Part shown: positions 32,783 to 43,908 of the stretch, piece after piece | How positions within the stretch are numbered: position 1 is the stretch's first letter | How the letters are laid out: every line of letters begins with the position of its first letter | Source of the DNA: Rhexocercosporidium sp. MPI-PUGE-AT-0058 | Lineage: Eukaryota > Ascomycota > Leotiomycetes > Helotiales | Assembly: GCA_020746875.1 (NCBI GenBank) | Contig: JAGTJL010000003.1 | Coordinates: 2,108,001-2,172,000 of the forward strand | DNA length: 64,000 nt | Direction: 5' to 3' | Notes under the pieces: generated by a model | Database searches by the model: none | Seen by the model: only the letters and a program-made list of their open reading frames with translations | Told to the model about the DNA's origin: nothing | Program-made: the position numbers and the translations under genes

Positions 32783-35578
32783 CTAATCATAAAGCTCCAT
32801 AACATTGTCGTCACCTCCAAGCGCCTCAGCAAGATCTCCATCATCAATCTCCATATCATCCTCACTGCTACTCTCGGAATCATCATGGTTCGAGAGGACA
32901 CGGATCCTTCCATTCTCCATCACCACTCTAGCGGTCTCTCCATCTCTGATCGAGCCTCTAAGGATGAGAACAGCGAGCTTATTGAGAACTTCCGTCTCGA
33001 TCAATCTAGCCAGAGGTCTCGCTCCATAACTTGGGTGGTATCCAGCAGATCCGAGCCAGTCGCGCACAGCAGGTGAGCAATCGATTGCGACGTTTCTGCC
33101 GTTGCTTGCAAGACGCTTCTGGATTTCACTTAGGCGTACATCGACGATCTTGCGAATCTCGTTCTTGGAAAGACGGTTGAAGATGATGGTCTCGCTGATA
33201 CGGTTCAGGAATTCGGGCAAGAAGTAATCCTCCAATGCCTTGGTGACCATGGCCTTCGTGGTGTCGTCAATCCTGCCATTGGCTGTAGTGGCTCGTTGGA
33301 GGTATTCAGCTCCGATGTTGGAAGTCATGACCACGATACAATTTCGGGCGTCGATGATACGTCCTTGTCCGTCGGTGATACGACCATCATCCATGAGTTG
33401 GAGGAGAATGGTAAGGACTTCCTTGGCGGCCTTCTCAACTTCGTCGAAGAGTAAGATCGAGAATGGCTTTCGGCGAAGAGCTTCTGTAAGTTGTCCACCA
33501 GCATCGTGTCCGACGTATCCTGGAGGGGCTCCAATCATACGACTAACGGTGTGACGTTCCTGGTATTCAGACATATCCAGTCGGATCATGGCCTTGGGAT
33601 CGTCGAAAAGGAACTCAGCAAGAGCCTTCGTAAGAAGTGTCTTTCCAGTACCGGAAGGACCGCAGAAGAGGAAACTGGGAGGTTGATTTGGGTTGGCCAA
33701 TCCAGATCTCTGAAGCCGAATCTTGTCAGAAACCGCCTTGACAGCCTCTCTCTGACCAACGACAATTTTTGAAAGAACCTTCTCCATATGCAATAGCTTG
33801 TCCTTCTCGGTAGTCTTGAGTCTCGTGACAGGAATGCCAGTAGCACGAGCAACAATCTCGTTGATTTGATCCGGACCAACAATGTCGGTAATGAGCGATC
33901 CGCCGGAATCTGGGTTGCTCGAGCTCAAAGCTTGGTCGGCAAGCAACTTCTCTTTCTCCAATGTCTTGATGAAAGCTTCTTGCTCTGGAATGGCGTAGTA
34001 TTGCAAATCCGCAGCTTTTTGATCATCTCCCATTCGGATAGCCTCGTCCTTCTTGACTCGGAGCTGATCCAATTTGACCTTGGCTTCTTGGATGGACTTG
34101 CTTCGGTTCTTCTCGCTCTCGTACTTCTCACGAAGAGGTCTAAGTTCCTCCTCGCAATTGCTGGCATCCTGCTTGGCTTGCGCCAATCGTGCCTTAGAAG
34201 CATCGTCCTTTTCTCTTGACAAGGCGTGAATTTCGATTTTCAGTTGTTGAAGTCTTCGGTTGAGATTGTCGAGAGCTTCTGGGAGCGATTCTCGTTCAGT
34301 CTTGACTGCAGCAGCGGCTTCATCGATGAGATCCACTGCAGAATCAGGAAGTCGTCTCTGAGTGAGGTAGCGAGCAGCCAATGTAGCGGCAGCGACAATA
34401 GCTCCATCCGAAATCGTGATACCATGATAAACTTCGTACTTCTCCTTCAAACCTCTGAGAATCGAGATGGTCTCAGGAATCGTTGGCTCCTTGACGAGAA
34501 CTTGTTGGAAACGTCTCTCAAAGGCAGCATCCTTCTCGATGTACTTTCGGTATTCAGCGAGCGTCGTGGCACCAATGCAGTGAAGTTGTCCCCTCGCCAA
34601 CATGGGTTTCAGCAGATTGGCAGCATCCATACCACCTTCACCACTTGATCCAGCACCCATGAGAAGATGCATCTCGTCGACGAAAAGAACAATGAATTCC
34701 TTCGATTGCTCAATCTCGTTCAAAAGTCCCTTCATCCTCTCCTCAAACTCTCCTCGGTATTTGCTGCCAGCAACAAGCGAGCCGACATCTAGGGAGAGCA
34801 ACTTGCAGGCAGCGAGGTTGTCTGGTACATCATTGTTGACGATTCGCTGGGCCAGGCCTTCCACCACAGTTGTCTTTCCTACACCAGGCTCTCCGATCAA
34901 GACTGGGTTGTTCTTCGTTCGTCTAGACAGGATTCGGACGACTCGGCGGATTTCCTCCTCTCTGCCAATGACAGGATCGATCTTTCCCTCTCGTGCCATG
35001 GCAGTCATATCGATGGTAAATTTCTTCAAGTTCTCAAACTCCTCCTCGGAATCCGCAGTCTTGGAATCCACTCTGCGGGTACCACGGATGTTCTGGACGG
35101 CATCTTGTAGAACCTTGACGTTTGGGATGTTGCCCTCCTTCAACGCAGCCTGACACGAGGTATCCTCTGACAAAGCGATGATCAAGTGATCGACTGCAAT
35201 GAAGGAGTCTTTTTGTGTCTTTTGTAATTCGTTGGCTTGTCTGAGGACTTTCGTGAAGGAGGGTGCCATGGAAATTTGGTCTGGTGGAGGGTTCTGACTC
35301 GGCAATCGAACGAGGGCTCGGTTGAGGGCTCGTTGGAAAGCTTGAGGGTCGCCATGAGCTCGCTCGACGACTTGACGGAATAGTGATTGTGAGGCAGACC
35401 CGTGAGAGGCATTGACTGTTGCTTGTTGGTCTTTGGATTCGTCGATAGGAGGGTCGAGTAAACTGGAAGCGAGATGGAGGGGTAGTAGTTGGGGGTGAGC
35501 ATAGGATTCTGCGATGGCCATGGCATCGGACAGAGCCTTGCTCGCCCTATCAGTAAAGTTCATATTAGAAGTCGACAT
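32783..35578 (-). CDS. hsp104: Hsp104/ClpB-family disaggregase
   Basis: A hexameric AAA+ chaperone that, with Hsp70 and Hsp40, pulls proteins out of aggregates in cytosol and nucleus and maintains prions in yeast. A single 931-residue exon. Order: N-domain (1-150), NBD1 with Walker A GEPGVGKTT (229-237) and Walker B FVDEMH, a coiled-coil middle domain (about 410-540; EEELRPLREKYESEKN), NBD2 with Walker A CGPSGTGKT near 640 and Walker B LLFDEVEKA, and an acidic C-terminal tail (SESSSEDDMEIDDGD). The pore loops KYRGEFEERM and GYVGHD are intact. Absence of introns suits a heat-shock gene, which must be expressed when splicing fails. Divergent from the mL67 gene over 545 bp. Confidence 0.97.
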   Translation of the reverse strand: MSTSNMNFTDRASKALSDAMAIAESYAHPQLLPLHLASSLLDPPIDESKDQQATVNASHGSASQSLFRQVVERAHGDPQAFQRALNRALVRLPSQNPPPDQISMAPSFTKVLRQANELQKTQKDSFIAVDHLIIALSEDTSCQAALKEGNIPNVKVLQDAVQNIRGTRRVDSKTADSEEEFENLKKFTIDMTAMAREGKIDPVIGREEEIRRVVRILSRRTKNNPVLIGEPGVGKTTVVEGLAQRIVNNDVPDNLAACKLLSLDVGSLVAGSKYRGEFEERMKGLLNEIEQSKEFIVLFVDEMHLLMGAGSSGEGGMDAANLLKPMLARGQLHCIGATTLAEYRKYIEKDAAFERRFQQVLVKEPTIPETISILRGLKEKYEVYHGITISDGAIVAAATLAARYLTQRRLPDSAVDLIDEAAAAVKTERESLPEALDNLNRRLQQLKIEIHALSREKDDASKARLAQAKQDASNCEEELRPLREKYESEKNRSKSIQEAKVKLDQLRVKKDEAIRMGDDQKAADLQYYAIPEQEAFIKTLEKEKLLADQALSSSNPDSGGSLITDIVGPDQINEIVARATGIPVTRLKTTEKDKLLHMEKVLSKIVVGQREAVKAVSDKIRLQRSGLANPNQPPSFLFCGPSGTGKTLLTKALAEFLFDDPKAMIRLDMSEYQERHTVSRMIGAPPGYVGHDAGGQLTEALRRKPFSILLFDEVEKAAKEVLTILLQLMDDGRITDGQGRIIDARNCIVVMTSNIGAEYLQRATTANGRIDDTTKAMVTKALEDYFLPEFLNRISETIIFNRLSKNEIRKIVDVRLSEIQKRLASNGRNVAIDCSPAVRDWLGSAGYHPSYGARPLARLIETEVLNKLAVLILRGSIRDGETARVVMENGRIRVLSNHDDSESSSEDDMEIDDGDLAEALGGDDNVMELYD

Positions 35579-36123
35579 TTCGTCGGTTTGATCAGAGTGT
35601 GATCAGTGTTGGTTGTCGTGCAAATCGTAAGTTCGTAAAAATCGTGGAGTGAGTGAGGTCTGTGACCAAGTTCTTGAATCCTTCAAGAGTTATGCGTATG
35701 GTTCAACAGAAGTGTGTTGTTTTGTTCTTTGTTGGAAATCTGATGAAGGCAAAATCCGCAAGAGGAGGCGATCAATAAATAGTCCTCTCACGAGCATCTA
35801 GAGATGACGAGATGTATCTGGTTTTGTCTCCCAGAATCAGTCCACATCCAGTAGCTGGTGGTACCAACTGGAAGCTGCTAGAGCCTTTGGATGGGAAGGA
35901 CCAATCAGCTTCCATGACCCCACTTCGGGCACACATCGGGCGCCAGCCTTGTCAAAACGTCAGAACCAAAATCAGAATGTTGGCCTGGAGAGGGTCGGTG
36001 AACAGCCTCAGGTTTCCAGTCTAGCCAAACGCGCTAACTCCATACGGGAGCAAAGTAAATCTAGAGCCTCAGAACCAGAAGACAGCATCCTACGTTCAGC
36101 AGCTGCTCACTCACCACGACGCG
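35579..36123. promoter_or_regulatory. Divergent promoter, Hsp104 / mL67
   Basis: 545 bp between the two start codons. A candidate heat-shock element at 35671-35690 reads CTTGAAGGATTCAAGAA towards Hsp104, with GAA/TTC/GAA blocks in alternating orientation, about 95-110 bp upstream of its ATG. Spacing between the first two blocks is 3 rather than 2 nt, so the match is imperfect. Confidence 0.55.
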
Positions 36124-37567
36124 ATGAAAATCCCCAAACTACCCGCAGGGGAAATCGCCCGACGAGCAGTACAGGCCAAGGAATCCGTCGAAGTCTCTAC
36201 GAAAGCCCGGGCAGCGGCAATTGCATCAGAGAAAGCGCTCCACGACGCATTTGGGATCAAGAAAAAACAGGCGCCGAAACCCGAGCATGGCCAGCAGATA
36301 TTCGTGTTCAATCACTTGCAGAGGAATCATGTTGTGTATTCGCTGACGAGGGCTATGAATGTATTTATTTACCCCTATCCATTTCCTCCCAATTCCTTAC
36401 CTTGCATTACATTACACAATCTACATTTGCATCTACAAACTGGATATATATTGATGTGATTCGAACCAACAGAACAACGCAGCCCTCGCCCAACTCCCCT
36501 TCAACGGCAAGAAATCCGTCCCCGCCGCCCTGAGGAAAGACCTCTGGCACCCCTTCGCACAAATCAAATTCCCACCCGGGGCCGGCACAACAGGCCTATC
36601 GGTCTTCCAGAAACTGCGCGAGTACAGACGACGCCACGAGCTCGAATGGGGTGACGAAGTACGGCTCGACGAGGAAGGTAACGCGCGGAAGCTGAAAGAC
36701 AGAGCGAAAGCGATATGCGACCAGAAAGCCAACAGCGTAGCCGACATAGCGACCGTGTTGAACATGCTAGCAGTGCCCCCGCCGAGTACTCGCGTGAAGA
36801 GGAAGGATGCCTTGAGGCCAGGAGATGAAGGCTTTGATCCCGAGGTTTATGCCGCGCAGAGGGCAGAGAGGATGAAGCCTCAAATGAAGAAGTTGAACAT
36901 CGGCCTGATTGGCGCCGAGTCAGGAACGAAAGTCGAGATCCTATGGAACGATATCCACGACGCGGAGTTCGCTGAGAAGTGGGCAGAGAACGTCGAGCAT
37001 TCCCTGATGCCACCACCTACACCCCAGAGCAAGCGCTGGGCACAAAGGAAAGAACACGCCGCCTTACGCGCGGGCGAGATAGCAGCGAAGCAAGAACTCG
37101 CCGAGGCGGAACGACGATGGGACGAAGCCGATCCAGAATGGCGAAGCAAGTTGTCCCCCGAAGAACTCCAGACCCTCGAGCAGGAGAAAGCAGACAAGAT
37201 CAAAGAGATCGAGAAGGAATTCAAGCTAGTAGAGAGAAACATGGCCCTCAAAGCCGAGTGGGCAGAAGAACAAGCAGCGAAATTCGCACGCACTGGCAAA
37301 CCACCCCCTTCCCGCTCCGCAGTCAAGAAACTCTTCCGGAAAGACGTGCCATTATCAGGACACCGAGCCCCTCGATCTACAAAACCTCAAGCCGAACCAC
37401 TGACGCCTGAAGAGGCAGCGGAGCGCGAGGCGAAGAGACAGGCTGCGAGGGAGTTGTACGAGAGGAGGAAGGCAGAGCAGGCGGAGAGGATAAAGAATGA
37501 TCCCGAGTGGTACGAGAGGGTTAAAGCGGAGGGGCTAAAGAGGCGGGCGGAGAAGAATCTACTATAA
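36124..37567 (+). CDS. mhr1: Mitochondrial ribosomal protein mL67 / Mhr1
   Basis: 443 residues from exons 36124-36360 and 36473-37567 with a 112-nt intron. The Mhr1/mL67 domain (about residues 55-135) shows HGQQIFVFNHLQRNHVVYSL, then LPFNGKKSVPAALRKDLWHP and GLSVFQKLREYRRRHELEWG. The yeast protein is both a large-subunit mitoribosomal protein and a factor in mitochondrial DNA recombination. The basic, Ala-rich N terminus (MKIPKLPAGEIARRAVQ) suits mitochondrial import. The C-terminal half is a long charged coiled coil (WDEADPEWRSKLSPEELQTL; EAAEREAKRQAARELYERRK), much longer than in yeast and usual for filamentous fungi. It ends RRAEKNLL. Confidence 0.88.
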
Positions 37568-38158
37568 GTGTAGAGATGGTACCTGTTTGAAGAGAAAGAG
37601 AGAGAGAGAGGAAAGATAAAGGGAGAGAGGGAAGTGTACATCTATAGCATAGCATAGCTAGCTGGCGTGGCGCTGTTTGTAGCTGTACTTTGTATTGTAT
37701 TTATAGCACGGCATAGAAAACAACCTGACTAAGAAGGGAGATGGATGGTAGGCAAGGAATGTAAAACCGAATTAGAATTTGTTCCGATTCCTGGCCTAAT
37801 TAGTGGGATTTACTCTTCTTCTGGAAATCTGGGGCGTTGGCTACTTTATCAAGAGAGCTACTCAAATAAGGTCAAGTTAGAGGAAATACATTTCACGATT
37901 AAAGATACTTCTTGGAGGCAGACTAGTTGCAGAAATGACAGTGAATTCATTGTAAGTCATGGCCCTACATCACACTCATAATTCTCGTTCAAGCTTGGCA
38001 ACAGGATTGCACCCTCCTCAAAGTCCTAAGTCAAACTAAGACATTGGGTCATCACCCATATCTTTTCAAGTACCCCCCGACATTCGTAAAGTCATACAAT
38101 ACCGCATTACAAGCCAAAGCATACAAGCAAGAAAGTCCCTACCATCACGTCCAACCCC
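37568..38158. other. Intergenic between convergent genes
   Basis: A short purine tract at 37589-37631 (agagagagagagag core) in the mL67 3' flank; otherwise nothing recognised. Confidence 0.5.
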
Positions 38159-39675
38159 TCAGACCTTGATAGCGAAAGACTTCAAATACTCATAATCCGG
38201 AATATTCGCCTCAACGCACTCCCGGATGACCTTGGCTCCCTCGACGCCATACTTTTCGCGCCACTCCTTGTCTTCGACTTCTACGGTCTTGGACTTCTTT
38301 TTCTTGGGAAATGGCATTAGTATCGTCCTCTAAGCTCAAAAAAATGCATAACATATGTCGAGTAGCAAAGGCAATGCGAGACTTACATGGGCAGCATCTC
38401 TGGGCTTGAGAGAAGTGCTGTTGATGGCATCTTCATGGAATCCTTTCCATTTCTCGAAGGCGGCTTTGGCTCGCTTGTGGTCGTCCTCGGTGTCCCAGTT
38501 CAACATTTCCGGGGTGTAGTCGATACCGACTTCCTTGCAGTAAGCTTCAATGATACCCTGTGGGTTGTCTAGGAGATCATCGGCGTCGACGACTGTGATG
38601 CTGACTTCTCCGTTCTTCAAGTCTGCATGCTTGCCAGCGAGAGCAGGGCCGACTTGCTTGTCCTTGGCAAGGAAATCGAAGACACGACGAAGTTCATCGT
38701 AACCAGCCTCAGCAGGCATGAAGTTGTAGAATCCAGTGATCTCATCCAGGGGTGGAATGGTGCAGCGGAAGTAGGATGGAATACTGTGACGAGGATGGCG
38801 GATGAGGAAAGTGAAGTGGAATTGCTTCAAGATCTCGGCTGGGACGACAGTTGGATTTCCGGGCTCTGCAGCTGTGTCATATGGGTATGGTGCCCTGGTG
38901 TGGCCATTGGTGTGGCCGTTGGTACCATTGGTATAGCCATTAGCTACACCATTTATCTCCCCGTTTGTGCCAACACCCTTCTTGATAGTCCGTCCACCAA
39001 GAGATGGAGCAATGGTAGCTGGCTTTCCCTCAGGTGGTACCAAGTAGTGAGTGATATCCTTGATGAAGAGCCGTTTTCCCTGCACGAGATGAGTTTCCGC
39101 GCACCGAGATAGCAGTCAAATGCAAGGCGTTGGTCAATGAAGGGTCAAATGCCTAGTCAAGAAAAGAAAAAGTCTGGTGGCCATGGGTAATTTGTAATAT
39201 TTTTGAGCATTTCCGACGAAACCAAGGCCGAGGCTCCGTATCTGTAAGTATGAATTGTTGATATATGAACATCGAAAAGCACTTGCTTGTGTACATATTC
39301 TTCCGCATCCGTGCTGGTGCGGGGTAAAAAGAACCTGGGATAAGAGGAGCTGTATCGAACCTCTTTGCCTTCTCTCTCGATCCTCTCGAATATAGTTTTG
39401 AATGTGCTGTTCGCGAACCCGCTCTCCTCGCGAGCCTTCTCGTCTTCTTCGTATCTAGGGCTCAACCTCTCGGGGCCAAAGTAGAAGGCATCTCCGAATG
39501 GTTCGTGTACACATGTGAGTGTATCTTGTCGAGTCATGAAGACCTGTTAGATGACATCGTTAGCTATGACCATGACCATAGCCAAAAGTCAATTGGAAAG
39601 AAGGGAACTAACTCGTTCGAATGCAGTGCTGCAGGCCCGCGGGTGCGTAGCAACAAAGATTGGCTTGGTAGACAT
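38159..39675 (-). CDS. P-loop sulfotransferase-like protein
   Basis: 386 residues in the model 39675-39613, 39543-39283, 39079-38387 and 38302-38159. The start KPIFVATHPRACSTAFER is the 5'-phosphosulfate-binding type loop of fungal sulfotransferase-like P-loop proteins. Later motifs are CVHEPFGDAFYFGPERLSPR, GKRLFIKDITHYLV and FTFLIRHPRHSIPSYFRC, the last like the PAPS 3'-phosphate site. An Asn-Gly/Thr-rich insert (about residues 132-156) interrupts the conserved fold. The exon 2/3 join is uncertain: the 203-nt intron has a weak donor (GTGCTT), and a second small exon may lie inside it. The last intron uses an AAG acceptor after a TACTAAT branch site. The substrate is unknown. Confidence 0.75.
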
Positions 39676-40700
39676 GACGTCTGGTCTATGACGTCTGGTC
39701 TGATCTTCAAGTGATGGGCGTGGGAGCAATCTGTATCTCAAGGTAGCTCGACCTGCTGTTTGCTGGATCAATTGGCCGTTTTCAGGACAATGGATCTGAT
39801 ATCCGTTGATGTTACTTCAACGAGGATTCGAGAAAATCGATGAATTTCTAGATCTGCGATGGGGGGAGGAAAAGGACAAGTAGATAAGTAGGCAGGAGCA
39901 GAGTAGGTAGATCTTTGCGGACGCTACTGCACTAGCAGGAACGAGTTTGATAGTCTGCTTCTGGTCCTGGAAAAAAAAACCGGGACGGCAATTAACTCTT
40001 ACTCACCTAGCTATAGAAAGTGAGAATGAGATGGCAGGTATACCTACTTGTCCGTCTGACCCACGCATGGTTGTCACTGGCAGTGGCATTGACAAGCACA
40101 TGAATAATAGAAGCTGGACATGGCAACCAGCAGATTCTGATCCCATATGCTGGCTATGTGCTTCTATCTGGCAAGGTTTTGGTTCCAATGTGGTAATGTC
40201 AACAGCGATTGTTGAGATGGGACGAGAAGGTGGTGGAGGAGGTGGAGGGGAGAGAGGAGCTGGTACGTCAGAAGGAGGAATCTCCGTGGCTTCATTCGTT
40301 CCCCAAGCATGCAAGCCCCACCAGCAACGCCCCCCGGTAACGAATTTTATTGCAGAACCGATGTAGCGTGGGGGCTTGATTGGTTCCACGAGAATATCGA
40401 TGAAAGTTGTTATGACTGATTTGTGGTGCGACCTCTGTCTGTTGGGATGGGTCGGGACAGACGACCAAAGAAAGCTTCACAGAAGCAATTCCGCTGGTTT
40501 GGGTTGCGATATCTGGGGGTGGGTTGAACAAATGGCTCTATCCGTGAGTCTTTATAGGTTTATGCACCTATGTCGTGATTGCCCTCGTGGTTGACAACAA
40601 TCGGAAGCGTTGATCTATATGGTCAGGCGGAGGATTGATGGTGGTGTACTGTAGTGGGGGTTTGACACATAAGACCAGGAGCTCTTGGAAGGGGTGTCTT

Positions 40701-40773
40701 CGGAGAGAGAAGAGGGAGAGCGAGAAGAGAGAGAGAAAGAGAGAGAGAGAAAGAGAGGGAAGAAAGAGAGAGC
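40701..40773. repeat. GA-rich microsatellite
   Basis: A nearly pure purine tract, mostly (GA)n with AAG interruptions. Confidence 0.85.
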
Positions 40774-41400
40774 ACTTGCTTGTGGTGAAGGTCGATTGGG
40801 TAGAAAGCAGTACTCACTCCCCTTGGTGGATACTGATGAGTAGGTAGGTGTACTTAGGAGAGGTCATGAAAATGTCGGCACTTTTTTTCCTTCCTTCTCC
40901 TTTCCCAGAGCAGCATTCAGCAGACCACGGAAGGAAAGCCGTCATTATAGGGACTAAGCACCATCGATACCATAGACTCTTCCTCCCGCTGGAAACAACA
41001 GTCTTGAGCTTTTTAGGAGAACATTCGGTCATCGCCCCATAGCAAGATACTGAGGGACGTTCCTTCTACTCTGAATAGGCAATTGGCTTGGAGGGAAGGC
41101 ATTATTTGATGTTGGCATGTTGCTCTGTTGCTCTGTCTCCCCCAGCAGAGAGAGAGAGAGAAGCTGATAGCATCTGGGCAGATAAGTAAGGACAAGTACT
41201 GTACTGTACTGTATTGTCCTGTAAGGTCGAGGTAGTCCAGAGCCAGGCACGCCGTACCGTAGAACTGCCCCAGGGACCTCCCGCCCGCCGGCCCCTGACA
41301 AGGACTGGTCTGGATCTGGATCAAAATAACTCTATCGTGCACCACCCCTACTGTAAGTACCGTACCGTACCGCTCGCATGGCAATCTACTGTACTGTACA

Positions 41401-41435
41401 ATCCGATCTGATCTTATCTGATCTGATCTAATCTG
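41401..41435. repeat. gatct-type pentamer repeat
   Basis: Seven imperfect 5-nt units of the form (g/a/t)atc(t/c). Related pentamers recur at 43006-43044. Confidence 0.75.
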
Positions 41436-42120
41436 CTGCAAGTCATCCATCCATCTGTCTCATGGCGTCTGGCGTTACATATGTATCCATTATCATGGCT
41501 GTGTTTTCCCGGGGAAGAGGCTGTGCATAGTAGTTAGTGCTGGCTGGTGCTGTGCTGGCTGGTGTGTGTGCTGAGGCCGGCTTGTGGGTGTGTGACGGTG
41601 AGGTGCATCTGCTGCTGCTTCTTCCACTTCTCCTGCATCTTCTTCTTCGCGTCTTCTGGAAGGCCGTTTCAACCTCAACTCGATTCTCCCCACTTTGCAT
41701 CCGTTATACCCGGACCGGGTTTGAGTCGCAAAGCTTGGCATGTTTTTAGACAGACGGCAGACAGGGGCGGAAGTCACTAGAGCTGCTCACTCATCCAGCA
41801 TCCGGAGGACTTTTGCAGACTTTGACGAGGAATGACTAATAGTTAATTGCTTGCTTGCAGGCATAGATTACTATTGCCAGTACAGTAGCAGAGGGCGTGA
41901 GAATTCAGATCGGGATAATCAAAGGCAGGCAAGCCACCGACGTTTCTGACGGGGGTATTCATGCCATGTCATGTTTCTTTCTTCTACCGAGTATGATAAC
42001 GCTGCCAGCCAAGGGTCATCCATCCAGCTTCGCTTCACACACAGGTCAACAAGAACTACCACAACCATAACCAACTCAATCAGCCAACCAACCACATGCA
42101 GGCTCGGCAACCGTGACATG

Positions 42121-42160
42121 AAGCCATTCCAAGCCATCCCAAGCCATCCCAAGCCATCCT
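42121..42160. repeat. Four tandem 10-bp units
   Basis: aagccatycc repeated four times with two changes. Confidence 0.85.
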
Positions 42161-42575
42161 CACTCCAGCCTAGACCTTCCACAAAGTCAAAAAAGTCAAA
42201 AGAGTCTATGGAGCAGCCATGGCACTTCAGCCACTGCATCACGTGGACACACGCACCGAATAGGAACCTTGCAGCTCGCCCGATCCCGGACTTGGCTTCT
42301 TTTGCAGCCATTCTTGGCGGGGTTTGCTTGGGCTTGGCAGCAGCCGTTTTTGCACCACTCTGCCCCGCTCTCGCAGCCTTGGAGGGGGGCGAGGAGGCGT
42401 TGCCAGTTGCCAGTTGCCAATGCTGCTATTACTGATGATATCTTGCTATGTCTTGCTTGGGCTTAGAGCCGATCTTCCAATTAGCACGGCAAGTTGGAAC
42501 AGAAGAGCGTCGTTCGTGGTCGAGGCCTATCTCCGTGGTGGTCCAGTATCTATGTCCATCTCGGCATCCGGAATT

Positions 42576-42601
42576 CTCTCTCTCTCTCTCCCTCTCTCTC
42601 T
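42576..42601. repeat. CT microsatellite
   Basis: (TC)n interrupted once by an extra CC. Confidence 0.85.
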
Positions 42602-43005
42602 AGTCGGTCCACGTGGAAAAGAAAAAAGCACTACGAATAGTCAGTAACACCCTACTACTGTAACATTCCACACGACTCGATCAACCCACGGCACTGGTGT
42701 CCACGCCATTATTCTTCCGTGAGAAAGTACGAAAGTACAGAGGTAAGTGCCAATCCATCCATGATTCCTTGGGATCCATAGGGCAACAGTAGTGGACGCC
42801 ACATCCTGCATGCCAAGCGGAGAAATCACTACGAGGGAACCCTTACGGCAGGCAACTTTTAATCTCTGATGACGAAGTGGGAGTGGGTGAGGGAGGATGA
42901 GTAATTAACCCGTTCAACCCGTCCGACAGTACTCGAGTATGTACAGTAGAACTGCTCGACCATCTCCTTCGTACGCGAAAACTCAATCGTATTTTTACCC
43001 GGCTC

Positions 43006-43044
43006 GATCCAATCCAATCTGATCCAATCTGATCCTATCCGATC
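43006..43044. repeat. gatcc/aatct pentamer repeat
   Basis: Eight consecutive 5-nt units of the form (g/a/t)atc(c/t), 865 bp upstream of the regulator start codon. Confidence 0.8.
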
Positions 43045-43615
43045 AACTGCAACCTGCTCAACTCAACACATCCTGGTGTATATAAATCCAATACGTAGTC
43101 GGTACTATCCTTTCAATTCAATACCTACGCATCTCAACCGCGTAGAGTACACCCACCTAACTGCTCGTCCACCTCGCTCGCTGTTATTCCAAACTCCGAG
43201 CTACGACCAGGTCTCGTCAAAGGTCCATCCCACTACTGTTCTTTACTCCGTAACTACTTCTAAGTACTTTCGTGCTTCAAGAAGTCGAAGCCTCCCGATG
43301 TTGATCCACTTGCAAGGCGCAAGGGCAAGCCCCGACCCTCGACCCCCGGTAGCCATCATCAGCCACCAACCCACCAACGCTGCATGCATGCCCATGCCCA
43401 TGCCCTCCCCTCTCTGCACAAGCCCGTCAAGACGTCACGTTCCATAACTTTTTCCCACTTCCAGCGTCCCATCCCAGACCATGCCAGACCATCCTAGACC
43501 ATTCTAGCTTAGACGCAGCACCAAGAGGGGTCGGACTAAACTGCTGTTGATACTCCGTATTTATTGCTTCTTACCGTACCTTACCTGCCTTACCTCACCT
43601 TGCGATCTTCCTCCC

Positions 43616-43643
43616 TCTTCTTCTTCTTCTTCTTCTTCTTCTT
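43616..43643. repeat. CTT microsatellite
   Basis: About nine CTT units in the presumed leader of the regulator. Confidence 0.85.
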
Positions 43644-43908
43644 AAGCTTCTTGCCCCCTCCCCTCCTCCTCCTCCTAGTTCACCATTATTGTATGATTGA
43701 TCGTTGCCTGCAAGTCGGGAGCCTCATCTCACTTCGGGACCTAGTGTCAACAGTCATTCATTCCCAAGCCAGGCCGCTCAATTTGTAATCGAGCCGTCGG
43801 TCTTCTTCCATACAATCGCTGGTTCCCCCACCTACATTTGAACCACCCAGGTATATCCGCATCGTCGTGAACCAGAACACCGATTCTCGTTGTATCTGCC
43901 TCGATTAC

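Larger units (their letters stand above)
39676..43908. other. 4.2-kb repeat-rich divergent intergenic region
   Basis: No coding region supported over 4.2 kb between the sulfotransferase-like gene and the 944-residue regulator. It is studded with short tandem repeats: purine tract 40701-40773, gtact repeats 41196-41215, gatct-type pentamers 41401-41435, aagccatccc units 42121-42160, CT tract 42576-42601, gatcc/aatct pentamers 43006-43044 and CTT repeats 43616-43643. The last kilobase is pyrimidine-rich, like a long 5' leader. It probably serves as the regulatory region of the downstream transcription factor. Confidence 0.6.

Noticed and set aside
40003..40389. Minus-strand 128-residue Pro-rich frame in the long intergenic region
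   Set aside because: Low complexity with no family features.
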